A DNA stretch of 64,000 nt from Psychrosphaera ytuae (GCF_017638545.1 NZ_CP072110.1:1922001-1986000), one strand, 5' to 3'; positions 12,296-20,683 are shown, numbered from the stretch's first letter. Notes: generated by a model not told the origin, from the letters alone. Made by a program: numbers and translations.

Positions 12296-12646
12296 CTAGA
12301 ACTGAAGACCGGCTTCGCGTGCAGCGTCTGCTAACGCTTTTACACGGCCGTGATATTTAAAACCGCTACGGTCAAATGACACTTTCTCAACGCCATTTTT
12401 AACCGCACGTTCTGCAATTGCTTTACCAACCGCAGCTGCAGCTTCAACGTTACCTGTAGACTTAACCGCAGAGCGGATATCTTTTTCTACAGTCGACGCC
12501 GCCGCTAACACCTTACCTTCAGGAGAAATTACCTGAGCGTAAGCGTGACGAGGCGTACGGTGCATTACTAAACGAGTAACACCGTTTTCGATAAACGTTC
12601 TGCGAGCGCGCTTGGCACGACGTAAACGAGCTGTTTTCTTATCCAT
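12296..12646 (-). CDS. rplR: 50S ribosomal protein L18
   Basis: 116 aa (E. coli 117). Contains RVTRLVMHRTPRHAYAQ-like and FDRSGFKYHGRVKALADAAR blocks. L18 binds 5S rRNA with L5 in the central protuberance. It lies ten bases downstream of rplF in the spc operon. Confidence 0.98.
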   Translation of the reverse strand: MDKKTARLRRAKRARRTFIENGVTRLVMHRTPRHAYAQVISPEGKVLAAASTVEKDIRSAVKSTGNVEAAAAVGKAIAERAVKNGVEKVSFDRSGFKYHGRVKALADAAREAGLQF

Positions 12647-12655
12647 CGTCTTACC

Positions 12656-13189
12656 TTACTTTTTCTTCGCCTCTTTGCGACGAACGATTTCATCGCTGTA
12701 ACGGATACCTTTGCCTTTATACGGCTCTGGTTCACGATACTTGCGAATGTTCGCTGCAACTTGACCAACTAAATGTTTACTTGCACCTTTAACAACGATC
12801 TCAGTTTGAGAAGGTGCTTCGATAGTCACGCCAGCTGGAATTTCAAAATCAACTGGGTGTGAGAAACCTAAAGATAGGTTCAAAACGTTGCCTTTTACCG
12901 CTGCACGGTAACCAACACCATTTAAAATCAAACGTTTCTCAAAACCTTCGCTAACGCCAACAACTAAGTTGTTGATAGTCGCACGAGCTGTACCAGCTTG
13001 TGCCCACGCATCAGCAAAGCTATCGCGAGGTAAGGTACGTACTTCGTTGTCCGCTAGAACAACTTCAACAGCTTCGTTAACGTTCAACGCTAACTCGCCT
13101 ACTTTACCTTTAACTTTTACTTCCTGGCCGTTAATTGCAACTTCAACACCGGCAGGAACAGTAATAGGTGCTTTTGCTACTCGAGACAT
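12656..13189 (-). CDS. rplF: 50S ribosomal protein L6
   Basis: 177 aa, equal to the E. coli length. Starts MSRVAKAPITVPAGVEV and ends with the conserved PEPYKGKGIRYSDE segment of the second L6 repeat. L6 lies near the sarcin/ricin loop and the GTPase centre. It follows rpsH by 13 bp. Confidence 0.98.
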   Translation of the reverse strand: MSRVAKAPITVPAGVEVAINGQEVKVKGKVGELALNVNEAVEVVLADNEVRTLPRDSFADAWAQAGTARATINNLVVGVSEGFEKRLILNGVGYRAAVKGNVLNLSLGFSHPVDFEIPAGVTIEAPSQTEIVVKGASKHLVGQVAANIRKYREPEPYKGKGIRYSDEIVRRKEAKKK

Positions 13190-13202
13190 TCTGACTCTCC
13201 TA

Positions 13203-13595
13203 TTATGCTACGTAGCCGATGATTTCGCCGCCGATGCCCGCTTTACGAGCTGCACGGTCAGTCATCAAACCTTTTGATGTAGAAACGATAGCAATACCTA
13301 GACCACCCATTACTTTAGGTAGGTCTGTAGTCTTCTTATAGATACGAAGACCAGGACGGCTAACGCGTTTAATTGTTTCGATTACTGGCTTACCTTCGAA
13401 GTACTTAAGAGTAACGTTTAATTCTTTCTTAACGTCACCTGATACTTCGTAATCAGCAATAAAACCTTCGCTCTTCAAAAGTTCAGCTAAAGCTGTTTTC
13501 AACTTTGATGAAGGCATTGTAACGGCTACCTTGTTAGACATTTGACCGTTACGTACGCGGGTGAACATATCCGCGATAGGATCTTGCATGCTCAT
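13203..13595 (-). CDS. rpsH: 30S ribosomal protein S8
   Basis: 130 aa (E. coli 130), starting MSMQDPIADMFTRVRNGQ with the C-terminal STSKGLMTDRAARKAGIGGE motif. S8 is a primary 16S binder. In E. coli it represses the spc operon by binding mRNA at the start of rplE; whether that site exists here was not established by folding. Confidence 0.98.
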   Translation of the reverse strand: MSMQDPIADMFTRVRNGQMSNKVAVTMPSSKLKTALAELLKSEGFIADYEVSGDVKKELNVTLKYFEGKPVIETIKRVSRPGLRIYKKTTDLPKVMGGLGIAIVSTSKGLMTDRAARKAGIGGEIIGYVA

Positions 13596-13615
13596 CTTTC
13601 AATACTCCCAGATTC

Positions 13616-13921
13616 TTACCAAGAAGCCTTTTTAAGGCCTGGAACTTCACCACGCATAGCTGCTTCACGTAGTTTGATACGGCTAAGGCCGAACTTACGT
13701 AAGTAACCATGTGGACGACCTGTCACGTTACAACGGTTACGTTGACGTGAAGGGCTTGAATCACGAGGAAGCTCTTGAAGTTTAAGCACTGCTGCCCAAC
13801 GATCTTCGTCAGACGTGTTAACGTCTTTGATGATTGCCTTTAACTCGGCACGTTTAGCAGCGTATTTTTCTACTAATTTGGCACGTTTTACGTCACGTGC
13901 TTTCATAGATTGTTTAGCCAT
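13616..13921 (-). CDS. rpsN: 30S ribosomal protein S14
   Basis: 101 aa, the long zinc-independent type usual in gammaproteobacteria. Starts MAKQSMKARDVKRAKLVEKY and ends RIKLREAAMRGEVPGLKKASW. No CxxC zinc ribbon is present. It lies between rplE and rpsH. Confidence 0.98.
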   Translation of the reverse strand: MAKQSMKARDVKRAKLVEKYAAKRAELKAIIKDVNTSDEDRWAAVLKLQELPRDSSPSRQRNRCNVTGRPHGYLRKFGLSRIKLREAAMRGEVPGLKKASW

Positions 13922-13932
13922 AACTCTACACC

Positions 13933-14472
13933 TTATCCTTTAAATGGGAAGTTGAAAGCAGCTAACAGAGCGTGACCTTCCTCATTTGACTTAGCAGATG
14001 TAGTGATAGTGATATCTAAACCACGTACCTTGTCTACTTTATCAAAATCGATTTCAGGGAAGATAATTTGCTCGCGTACACCCATGCTATAGTTACCGCG
14101 ACCGTCGAATGACTTAGGATTTAAGCCACGGAAGTCACGAACACGAGGAAGAGCGATAGTGATTAAACGCTCTAAAAAGTCCCACATACGCTCGCCGCGT
14201 AGAGTTACCTTGGCACCGATTGGGTAGCCTTCACGAATTTTAAAGCCAGCAACTGACTTACGTGCACGAGTAACAACAGGCTTCTGACCAGCAATAGATT
14301 GCATGTCAGCAGTCGCTGCTTCTAGTACTTTTTTATCCGCTAAAGCTTCACCCAAACCCATGTTCAGGGTAATTTTCTCAAGTCGAGGGACTTGCATGAC
14401 AGATGTGTAGCCGAACTGTTTCATTAGTTCAGGCACTACGCTGTCTTTATAAGTATCATGCAGTTTCGCCAT
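13933..14472 (-). CDS. rplE: 50S ribosomal protein L5
   Basis: 179 aa from ATG at 14472 (MAKLHDTYKDSV), exactly the E. coli length. A frame four codons longer starts with TTG, but that TTG overlaps the GGAG ribosome binding site, so it is rejected. Contains QVPRLEKITLNMGLGEA. L5 binds 5S rRNA and P-site tRNA in the central protuberance. It follows rplX by 14 bp. Confidence 0.97.
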   Translation of the reverse strand: MAKLHDTYKDSVVPELMKQFGYTSVMQVPRLEKITLNMGLGEALADKKVLEAATADMQSIAGQKPVVTRARKSVAGFKIREGYPIGAKVTLRGERMWDFLERLITIALPRVRDFRGLNPKSFDGRGNYSMGVREQIIFPEIDFDKVDKVRGLDITITTSAKSNEEGHALLAAFNFPFKG

Positions 14473-14486
14473 CGTATACTCCAAGA

Positions 14487-14801
14487 TTAGATAGTTTTAC
14501 CATTAGATTTGAAGAAACGAACTTTTTTGCCGTCTTCAAATTTAAAACCTACACGATCAGCTTTACCCGTTTCTGGGTTAAGGATCGCAACATTTGATAC
14601 GTTTACTGACGCTTCTTTTTCAACAATGCCACCAGGTTGCTGTAGTTGTGGTACAGGCTTTTGGTGTTTCTTGATAAGGTTCACGCCTTCTACGATTAAT
14701 CGGTCAGTACCAGTGATAACTTTCAAAACTTTACCAGTTTTGCCTTTATCTTTACCAGCGATGACGATTACTTCATCTTCACGACGAATTTTGCTTGCCA
14801 T
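14487..14801 (-). CDS. rplX: 50S ribosomal protein L24
   Basis: 104 aa, as in E. coli. The KOW motif is visible in REDEVIVIAGKDKGKTGKV, near the N-terminus. L24 is an assembly initiator beside the exit tunnel. It lies between rplN and rplE. Confidence 0.98.
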   Translation of the reverse strand: MASKIRREDEVIVIAGKDKGKTGKVLKVITGTDRLIVEGVNLIKKHQKPVPQLQQPGGIVEKEASVNVSNVAILNPETGKADRVGFKFEDGKKVRFFKSNGKTI

Positions 14802-14811
14802 TTTTAGCTCC

Positions 14812-15180
14812 TTAAATTACTTCAGGTGCCAATGACACGATTTTCATGAACTGATCACCGCGAAGTTCGCGAGTAACAGGACCGAAAATACGAGTTCCGA
14901 TTGGCTGCAAGTTGGCGTTCAAAATAACAGCGGCATTACTGTCGAAACGGATGGCTTGGCCATCTGGACGACGAATCGCTGCTTTAGTGCGAACTACCAC
15001 CGCGTTAAGAACATCACCTTTTTTAACTTTACCGCGAGGAATTGCTTCCTTAACAGTAACTTTAATGATGTCACCGATACCGGCGTAACGACGGTGAGAG
15101 CCACCAAGAACCTTAATACACTGTACGCGTCGTGCGCCTGAGTTATCAGCCACATCTAACGTAGTTTGCATTTGGATCAT
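14812..15180 (-). CDS. rplN: 50S ribosomal protein L14
   Basis: 122 aa (E. coli 123), starting MIQMQTTLDVADNSGARRVQ and ending RGDQFMKIVSLAPEVI. It forms an intersubunit bridge with 16S. It is the first gene of the spc operon and is preceded here by its own promoter and a leader of about 90 nt. Confidence 0.98.
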   Translation of the reverse strand: MIQMQTTLDVADNSGARRVQCIKVLGGSHRRYAGIGDIIKVTVKEAIPRGKVKKGDVLNAVVVRTKAAIRRPDGQAIRFDSNAAVILNANLQPIGTRIFGPVTRELRGDQFMKIVSLAPEVI

Positions 15181-15277
15181 GTTTAGTGCTCCGCTAAATT
15201 AAGTTTTATACTTCAATGTCCTTTCGGACCAGCTGCTTTCTAGCCATTATTGGCTACCCCCTACAAAAGGGCGCGCA

Positions 15278-15306
15278 AGTATAACTAAGTGATGGTCGAA
15301 ATACAA
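15278..15306 (-). promoter_or_regulatory. promoter of the spc operon
   Basis: Minus strand -35 TTGTAT (15301-15306), 17-bp spacer, -10 TATACT (15278-15283), then a GC-rich TGCGCGCCC discriminator like those of stringent promoters. The leader that follows contains two small hairpins, TAGCCA/TGGCTA and GTCC-GAAA-GGAC. It lies about 100 bp upstream of rplN. Confidence 0.75.
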
Positions 15307-15397
15307 CCTAATTCGCGGTTTGATTAAATAATAATCGACAACAAATTTATAAGTGGTTGCTGCATCTACTGATCTTTTTCGCTGGCCGAAACCAAAA

Positions 15398-15428
15398 ATA
15401 AAAAACCGGAGCAAAAGCCCCGGTTTTT
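15398..15428 (-). terminator. intrinsic terminator of the S10 operon
   Basis: On the minus strand AAAAACCGG and CCGGTTTTT close a stem with a GC/GC inner part and a TTTT loop, and a T-run follows. It lies 23 bp after the rpsQ stop codon and separates the S10 operon from the spc promoter. Confidence 0.85.
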
Positions 15429-15450
15429 CTAAGCTATTTTCTTTAAAAAA

Positions 15451-15708
15451 TTAAAGAACTTTTGCTTTTTCTACAACGTCAACCAAAGTCCAAGATTTGT
15501 TCTTAGAAATTGGCGCACATTCACGGATAGTTACCGTGTCACCGATACCACATTGGTTGTTTTCGTCGTGTGCGTGCAACTTAGTTGTACGCTTAACGAA
15601 TTTACCGTAGATAGGGTGTTTAACAAAGCGTTCGATTGCAACAACGATAGACTTGTCCATCTTGTCGCTAACAACGCGGCCTTGTAATGTACGGATATTT
15701 TCGCTCAT
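15451..15708 (-). CDS. rpsQ: 30S ribosomal protein S17
   Basis: 85 aa (E. coli 84). Contains RTLQGRVVSDKMDKSIVVAI and GDTVTIRECAPISKNKSW. It is a primary 16S-binding protein with an OB fold. It is the last gene of the S10 operon, overlapping rpmC by one base, and is followed by an intrinsic terminator. Confidence 0.98.
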   Translation of the reverse strand: MSENIRTLQGRVVSDKMDKSIVVAIERFVKHPIYGKFVKRTTKLHAHDENNQCGIGDTVTIRECAPISKNKSWTLVDVVEKAKVL

Positions 15709-15902
15709 TACGCACCTGCCTTATTTTGTGCAATTACTGTTTTAACACGTGCAATGTTGCGACGTACTTCACGTAGTAAGTGTGTTTGAGCTAGTTGACC
15801 AGAAGATTGTTGCATGCGCAAGTTGAACTGCTCACGTAACAAACCTAGTAGTTCAGCTTGTAGCTCTTCTACAGTTTTATCTTTAAGTTCGCTAGCTTTC
15901 AT
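15708..15902 (-). CDS. rpmC: 50S ribosomal protein L29
   Basis: 64 aa (E. coli 63), a two-helix protein with QFNLRMQQSSGQLAQTHLL and the RRNIARVKT block. L29 sits at the exit tunnel beside L23 and is part of the docking site for trigger factor and SRP. It overlaps both neighbours by one base. Confidence 0.97.
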   Translation of the reverse strand: MKASELKDKTVEELQAELLGLLREQFNLRMQQSSGQLAQTHLLREVRRNIARVKTVIAQNKAGA

Positions 15903-16315
15903 TACATCACCGTTCTAGTTACAAAAGTGGTTTTGAATGGCAGTTTACGTGCCGCTAAGCGGAACGCTTCACGTGCCAAACCTTCTTCAACACCGTCCAT
16001 TTCGTAAAGTACTTTACCAGGCTGAATTTCCGCAACCCAGTATTCAACGTTACCTTTACCTTTACCTTGACGAACTTCAAGCGGCTTAGCCGTGATTGGT
16101 TTGTCAGGGAATACACGGATCCAGATTTGACCTTGACGTTTAATGTGACGTGTCATTGCACGACGAGCTGCTTCGATTTGACGTGCAGTCATACGACCAC
16201 GGCCAGTAGCCTTAAGGCCGAAAGTACCAAAGCTAACCTTGTTACCGTTCTGCGCTAGACCGCGGTTGCGACCTTTGTGCTGCTTACGGAATTTTGTACG
16301 TTTTGGTTGTAACAT
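15902..16315 (-). CDS. rplP: 50S ribosomal protein L16
   Basis: 137 aa (E. coli 136), starting MLQPKRTKFRKQHKGRNRGL. Contains TARQIEAARRAMTRHIKRQG and IRVFPDKPITAKP. It helps position A-site tRNA. It lies between rpsC and rpmC in the S10 operon. Confidence 0.98.
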   Translation of the reverse strand: MLQPKRTKFRKQHKGRNRGLAQNGNKVSFGTFGLKATGRGRMTARQIEAARRAMTRHIKRQGQIWIRVFPDKPITAKPLEVRQGKGKGNVEYWVAEIQPGKVLYEMDGVEEGLAREAFRLAARKLPFKTTFVTRTVM

Positions 16316-16324
16316 CGTCTACTC

Positions 16325-17029
16325 CTACTTAGCGCTTTTGCTACGACGCTTCTTCGCTGGTTTAGGTTGTTTTGGCTCTTCTTGAGAGATAGAACCGAAA
16401 CCACCAAGTACTTCACCTTTAAAGATCCATACTTTAACACCGATGATGCCGTAAGTAGTTAATGCTTCAGAAGTTGCATAGTCGATATCAGCACGTAAAG
16501 TGTGTAGTGGTACACGACCTTCACGATACCATTCTGAACGTGCAATCTCAGCACCGCCCAAACGACCGCTTACTTCAACTTTGATACCTTTTGCACCAAC
16601 ACGCATTGCGTTTTGTACCGCGCGCTTCATAGCACGACGGAACATAACACGACGCTCAAGCTGGCTTGAGATGCTTTCAGCTACTAGCTGTGCATCTAAT
16701 TCCGGCTTGCGGATCTCTGCGATGTTGATTTGAGCAGGTACGCCTGTCAATTTCGCTACAACGTTACGAAGTTTTTCAACGTCTGCGCCTTTCTTACCGA
16801 TTACAACACCTGGACGAGCCGTGTGAATAGTAACCTTGATAGACTTTGCAGGACGCTCAATCGTAATTTTTGAAACTGAAGCGTTCTTTAATTCTTTAGT
16901 CAGATACTGACGAACTTTGATGTCGCCATTAAGTTGACTAGCGTAATCTTTTGTATTCGCGTACCAGGTAGCAACCCATGGTTTAGTGATACCTAGGCGA
17001 ATTCCCGTAGGATGAACTTTTTGTCCCAT
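16325..17029 (-). CDS. rpsC: 30S ribosomal protein S3
   Basis: 234 aa (E. coli 233), starting MGQKVHPTGIRLGITKPW. A type II KH domain with the GVVIGKKGADVEKLR loop lies around residues 70-90, and a C-terminal S3 domain precedes a basic Lys/Pro tail. S3 is at the mRNA entrance with helicase-related residues shared with S4 and S5. Confidence 0.98.
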   Translation of the reverse strand: MGQKVHPTGIRLGITKPWVATWYANTKDYASQLNGDIKVRQYLTKELKNASVSKITIERPAKSIKVTIHTARPGVVIGKKGADVEKLRNVVAKLTGVPAQINIAEIRKPELDAQLVAESISSQLERRVMFRRAMKRAVQNAMRVGAKGIKVEVSGRLGGAEIARSEWYREGRVPLHTLRADIDYATSEALTTYGIIGVKVWIFKGEVLGGFGSISQEEPKQPKPAKKRRSKSAK

Positions 17030-17040
17030 TAGTAAATCTC

Positions 17041-17370
17041 CTAGTCCGCAACTACAACAGTAATGTGTGAAGAGCGCTTAAGTACGCGGTCTGCGCGTCC
17101 TTTTGCACGAGTCTTGATGCGTTTCATAGTTGGACCTGCGTCAATCATGATTTTCGCAACTTTTAGTTCATCGATGTCTGCGCCTTCGTTATGCTCAGCA
17201 TTCGCGATTGCAGATTCAAGAACTTTCTTCACCAATACAGCAGCTTTTTTGTTGCTGAATGTTAATACGTCTAACGCCTTATCGACTGGTAGACCACGAA
17301 TCTGGTCAGCTACCAAGCGAGCCTTCTGTGGAGAAGTACGGGCAAAACGATGTTTAGCTAAAGCTTCCAT
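17041..17370 (-). CDS. rplV: 50S ribosomal protein L22
   Basis: 109 aa (E. coli 110). Contains SPQKARLVADQIRGLPVDKA and the long hairpin region TMKRIKTRAKGRADRVLKRSS that lines the exit tunnel near the macrolide site. No deletion in the hairpin is apparent. It lies 10 bp downstream of rpsS. Confidence 0.98.
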   Translation of the reverse strand: MEALAKHRFARTSPQKARLVADQIRGLPVDKALDVLTFSNKKAAVLVKKVLESAIANAEHNEGADIDELKVAKIMIDAGPTMKRIKTRAKGRADRVLKRSSHITVVVAD

Positions 17371-17380
17371 TATCTACTCC

Positions 17381-17659
17381 TTACTTCTTCTTAGCTTTCT
17401 TGTCAGCCGCGTGACCGCGGTACGTACGAGTAGGTGCAAATTCACCTAACTTATGGCCAACCATTTCGTCAGATACAAACACAGGAACGTGTTGACGACC
17501 ATTATGGACAGCGATGGTCAATCCGATCATGTCAGGAATGATCATTGAGCGACGAGACCAAGTTTTAATTGGTTTCTTGTTCCCGCTTTCCAAGGCTGCT
17601 TCAACCTTCTTCAGCAAGTGTAGGTCAATAAAAGGACCTTTCTTGAGAGAACGTGGCAT
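17381..17659 (-). CDS. rpsS: 30S ribosomal protein S19
   Basis: 92 aa, as in E. coli, starting MPRSLKKGPFIDLHLLKKVE. It sits in the head of the small subunit with S13, close to A-site tRNA. It lies between rplB and rplV. Confidence 0.98.
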   Translation of the reverse strand: MPRSLKKGPFIDLHLLKKVEAALESGNKKPIKTWSRRSMIIPDMIGLTIAVHNGRQHVPVFVSDEMVGHKLGEFAPTRTYRGHAADKKAKKK

Positions 17660-17675
17660 GGTATTACCTCACTAA

Positions 17676-18500
17676 TTATTTATTACGACGACGAACAATG
17701 TACTTGTCCGTACGCTTATTCTTACGAGTCTTAGCACCTTTAGTCGGTTTACCCCAAGGAGTAACCGGGTGACGACCACCAGAAGTACGACCTTCACCAC
17801 CACCGTGCGGGTGATCAACCGGGTTCATTACAACACCACGGACAGTCGGACGAACACCGCGCCAACGGCTTGCACCAGCTTTACCAAGCTGACGAAGCAT
17901 GTGCTCAGCGTTACCTACTTCACCTAAAGTTGCACGACAATCAGCTAATACCTTGCGCATTTCGCCTGAACGAAGACGTAAAGTAACGTATTGACCGTCA
18001 CGTGCTAGGATTTGCACATATGCACCTGCAGAACGTGCAAGCTGTGCGCCTTTACCAGGCTTAAGCTCAACGTTGTGTACAGTACTACCAACTGGCATGT
18101 TACGCATAGGCATAGCATTACCAGGCTTGATTGGTGCATCAACACCAGAAATAATCTGGTCACCAGCTTTAAGACCTTTAGGCGCGATGATGTACTTACG
18201 TTCACCGTCTGCGTAAAGAACTAAAGCGATGTTTGCGCTGCGGTTTGGATCATATTCCAAACGCTCAACTGTTGCTGGGATACCGTCTTTGTTACGTTTG
18301 AAGTCAACGATACGGTAGTGTTGCTTATGACCACCACCGATGTGACGTACAGTGATACGACCATTGTTGTTACGACCACCAGTTTTAGATTTTTTCTCTA
18401 AAAGAGGAGCGTATGGTGCACCTTTGTGTAAGTCAGGGTTAACTACTTTCGTCACATGACGACGACCAGCAGATGTTGGTTTACATTTTACTAGAGCCAT
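17676..18500 (-). CDS. rplB: 50S ribosomal protein L2
   Basis: 274 aa (E. coli 273), starting MALVKCKPTSAGRRHVTKVV. The GVVMNPVDHPHGGGEGRTSG motif, near the peptidyl-transferase centre, is intact including the conserved His. L2 is needed for subunit joining and tRNA binding. It follows rplW by 14 bp. Confidence 0.99.
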   Translation of the reverse strand: MALVKCKPTSAGRRHVTKVVNPDLHKGAPYAPLLEKKSKTGGRNNNGRITVRHIGGGHKQHYRIVDFKRNKDGIPATVERLEYDPNRSANIALVLYADGERKYIIAPKGLKAGDQIISGVDAPIKPGNAMPMRNMPVGSTVHNVELKPGKGAQLARSAGAYVQILARDGQYVTLRLRSGEMRKVLADCRATLGEVGNAEHMLRQLGKAGASRWRGVRPTVRGVVMNPVDHPHGGGEGRTSGGRHPVTPWGKPTKGAKTRKNKRTDKYIVRRRNK

Positions 18501-18514
18501 TTTTTACTCTCCAA

Positions 18515-18820
18515 TTACTCTGCTGCGCCGTCTTCAAGATCAAGGCTTTGACCTTCTGCAAGTGTCACGTAAGCTTTCTTCCAGTTCTTACGACGACCCA
18601 TACGCATACCAGTACGCTTAGCCTTACCCTTAACGTTAAGAGAGTTAACTTTCTTAACTTCAACTTCAAAAAGCTTTTCAACAGCAGCTTTGATTTCTTC
18701 TTTTGTAGCGTCTACAGCAACTTTAAATACTAATGTATTGTTCGCTTCTGTTGCTAAAGTAGTCTTTTCAGAAACATGTGGAGCTACTAATACTTTTAAC
18801 AAACGTTCTTCGCTTATCAT
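18515..18820 (-). CDS. rplW: 50S ribosomal protein L23
   Basis: 101 aa (E. coli 100). Contains VLVAPHVSEKTTLATEANN and VKKVNSLNVKGKAKR. It is the main docking site for trigger factor and SRP at the exit tunnel. Its ATG overlaps the rplD stop codon by four bases, suggesting translational coupling. Confidence 0.98.
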   Translation of the reverse strand: MISEERLLKVLVAPHVSEKTTLATEANNTLVFKVAVDATKEEIKAAVEKLFEVEVKKVNSLNVKGKAKRTGMRMGRRKNWKKAYVTLAEGQSLDLEDGAAE

Positions 18821-19422
18821 GCTAGCATCTCCTCAATTTGCTTAACTGCACCAGCAGTAACCAATACTTTATCAAACGCGATCAAGCTAACTGGGTCGAT
18901 AGTTGCTACATCACGTACGTCAACTTTGTACAAGTTGCGTGCTGATAAGAACAAGTTCTCAGACACTTCTTCAGTAATGATCAATACGTCTTTTAAGCTC
19001 ATTTCATTTAACTTAGCAGCAAGTGCTTTAGTTTTTGGTGTTTCAACATCAAAGTTTTCAACAACCACGAAACGCTCTTGACGAACTAGCTCAGAAAGGA
19101 TGCTTTTGATCGCACCACGGTACATTTTCTTATTCACTTTTTGTGAATGATCTTGTGGCTTAGCTGCGAAAGTTACGCCACCAGAACGCCAGATTGGAGA
19201 ACGGATTGTACCAGCACGGGCACGACCTGTTCCTTTTTGACGCCATGGCTTCTTACCACCACCGCTAACTTCTGAGCGAGTTTTTTGAGCTTTAGAACCT
19301 TGACGTGCACCTGCAGCGTATGCAGTTACAACTTGGTGTACTAATGCTTCATTGAACTCACGTCCGAAAGTAGCTTCTGAAACTTCAACAGCGCCGTTTG
19401 CGCCTGCAAAATCTAATTTCAT
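18817..19422 (-). CDS. rplD: 50S ribosomal protein L4
   Basis: 201 aa from ATG at 19422 (MKLDFAGANG), the same length as E. coli L4. A GTG one codon upstream is closer to the GGAG site and is not preferred. Contains TFGREFNEALVHQVVTAYAA and GGKKPWRQKGTGRARAGT, the loop that reaches the tunnel wall. In E. coli L4 represses the S10 operon by attenuation and translational control, and a matching leader precedes rpsJ here. Confidence 0.98.
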   Translation of the reverse strand: MKLDFAGANGAVEVSEATFGREFNEALVHQVVTAYAAGARQGSKAQKTRSEVSGGGKKPWRQKGTGRARAGTIRSPIWRSGGVTFAAKPQDHSQKVNKKMYRGAIKSILSELVRQERFVVVENFDVETPKTKALAAKLNEMSLKDVLIITEEVSENLFLSARNLYKVDVRDVATIDPVSLIAFDKVLVTAGAVKQIEEMLA

Positions 19423-19436
19423 CACTATTCTCCGGA

Positions 19437-20075
19437 TTACGCTTTAACAGCAGGTTTAACGATGACGTCGCCGCCAATTGCACCTGGTACAGCGCCTTTA
19501 ACTAGAAGTAAGTTACGCTCTGCATCAACACGTACTAACTCAAGGTTTTGAGTAGTAGTGCGAACGTTACCCATTTGGCCGGCCATTTTCTTACCTTTGA
19601 ATACACGACCTGGTGTTTGGTTTTGACCAATAGAACCAGGAGCACGGTGAGAAAGTGAGTTACCGTGAGTCGCGTCTTGCATCGAGAAATTATGACGCTT
19701 AACACCACCTTGGAAACCTTTACCTTTTGACGTGCCAGTAACATCTACTAACTTAGCGTCGTTAAATACTTCTACAGTAATTTCGCTACCAACTTCGATA
19801 CCTTCGCCTTCAGCTGCGGCTAAGCGGAACTCCCATAAACCACGACCAGCTTCAACACCTGCTTTCGCAAAGTGGCCAGCTTGTGCCTTAGTTACACGGT
19901 TCGCTTTTTTAGAGCCAGCAGTCACCTGAAGAGCGCGGTAACCGTCGGTTTCTTCGTTACGGATTTGAGTAACACGGTTAGGTGTTGCTTCAATTACCGT
20001 AACAGGAATTGATACGCCATCTTCAGTGAAGACACGAGTCATTCCCACTTTACGTCCGACTAGACCAATAGTCAT
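19437..20075 (-). CDS. rplC: 50S ribosomal protein L3
   Basis: 212 aa (E. coli 209), starting MTIGLVGRKVGMTRVFTEDG. The central extension with KGKGFQGGVKRHNFSMQDAT carries the loop towards the peptidyl-transferase centre, and the glutamine that PrmB methylates in E. coli lies in the same region (MQDATHG). It is the second gene of the S10 operon. Confidence 0.98.
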   Translation of the reverse strand: MTIGLVGRKVGMTRVFTEDGVSIPVTVIEATPNRVTQIRNEETDGYRALQVTAGSKKANRVTKAQAGHFAKAGVEAGRGLWEFRLAAAEGEGIEVGSEITVEVFNDAKLVDVTGTSKGKGFQGGVKRHNFSMQDATHGNSLSHRAPGSIGQNQTPGRVFKGKKMAGQMGNVRTTTQNLELVRVDAERNLLLVKGAVPGAIGGDVIVKPAVKA

Positions 20076-20099
20076 TTTGAAACCCCTTTAATCTCTCGA

Positions 20100-20411
20100 T
20101 TAACCCAGACTGATCTGAACATCTACACCAGCAGCAAGATCTAAGCGCATAAGAGCGTCAACAGTTTTTTCTGTTGGCTCAACGATGTCGATTAGACGCT
20201 TGTGCGTACGAATTTCGTATTGATCACGCGCATCTTTGTTTACGTGTGGAGATACCAATACAGTGAAGCGTTCTTTACGAGTAGGTAGTGGAATAGGACC
20301 ACGAACCTGCGCGCCTGTACGCTTTGCCGTTTCAACGATTTCTTGTGTTGACGAATCGATTAATCGATGGTCGAACGCTTTCAATCGGATACGAATACGT
20401 TGACTGTTCAT
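20100..20411 (-). CDS. rpsJ: 30S ribosomal protein S10 (NusE)
   Basis: 103 aa from ATG at 20411 (MNSQRIRIRLKAFDHRLID), exactly the E. coli length. A frame extending 15 codons further upstream has no homology and enters the leader, and GAGG precedes the chosen ATG. S10 belongs to the 30S head and, with NusB, binds boxA to drive rRNA antitermination, so it acts on the boxA sites of the rRNA operon in this window. First gene of the S10 operon. Confidence 0.98.
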   Translation of the reverse strand: MNSQRIRIRLKAFDHRLIDSSTQEIVETAKRTGAQVRGPIPLPTRKERFTVLVSPHVNKDARDQYEIRTHKRLIDIVEPTEKTVDALMRLDLAAGVDVQISLG

Positions 20412-20446
20412 TTTATTCCTCAAAAAGAGCATTTTAGAAAGAGCAT

Positions 20447-20488
20447 AAAAAAACATCGCGTTATCCCCGTTTTACCGGTAATAAGCGG
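20447..20488 (-). promoter_or_regulatory. attenuator-like hairpin in the S10 operon leader
   Basis: In the minus-strand leader a hairpin built on CCGCTTAT and ATAACGCG (bulged), with an inner CCG/CGG, is followed after three bases by seven T (20447-20453), 36 bases before the rpsJ start. In E. coli, L4 provokes termination in a U-run after hairpin HE about 30 bases upstream of rpsJ, so place and shape match. A second perfect hairpin, CACTGAC/GTCAGTG, lies upstream at 20537-20555. L4 control is inferred. Confidence 0.6.
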
Positions 20489-20633
20489 TGTTCCTTTATC
20501 TATTTAATGAATCCCAAATCGGGACTCCTGTATATTCACTGACTAATTGTCAGTGTTTCAAACCGATAAAAAGAGCATCTAAATATTTCGGTTTGTCCCT
20601 AAAACTGTCCTTACGGAATTTCAGGGAGTGCGC

Positions 20634-20661
20634 ATTGTATAGTTTTTGATTATAAATGCAA
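20634..20661 (-). promoter_or_regulatory. promoter of the S10 operon
   Basis: Minus strand -35 TTGCAT (20656-20661), 16-bp spacer, -10 TACAAT (20634-20639), then GCGCACTCC. The short spacer and GC-rich start region resemble the rRNA promoters of this window. It would give a leader of about 215 nt before rpsJ. Confidence 0.65.
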
Positions 20662-20683
20662 CATTTATTTAAGACTAAATGTT

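Noticed and set aside
20412..20456. N-terminal extension of S10
   Set aside because: The residues do not match S10 of any group I know and overlap the leader near the U-run; GAGG favours the internal ATG.
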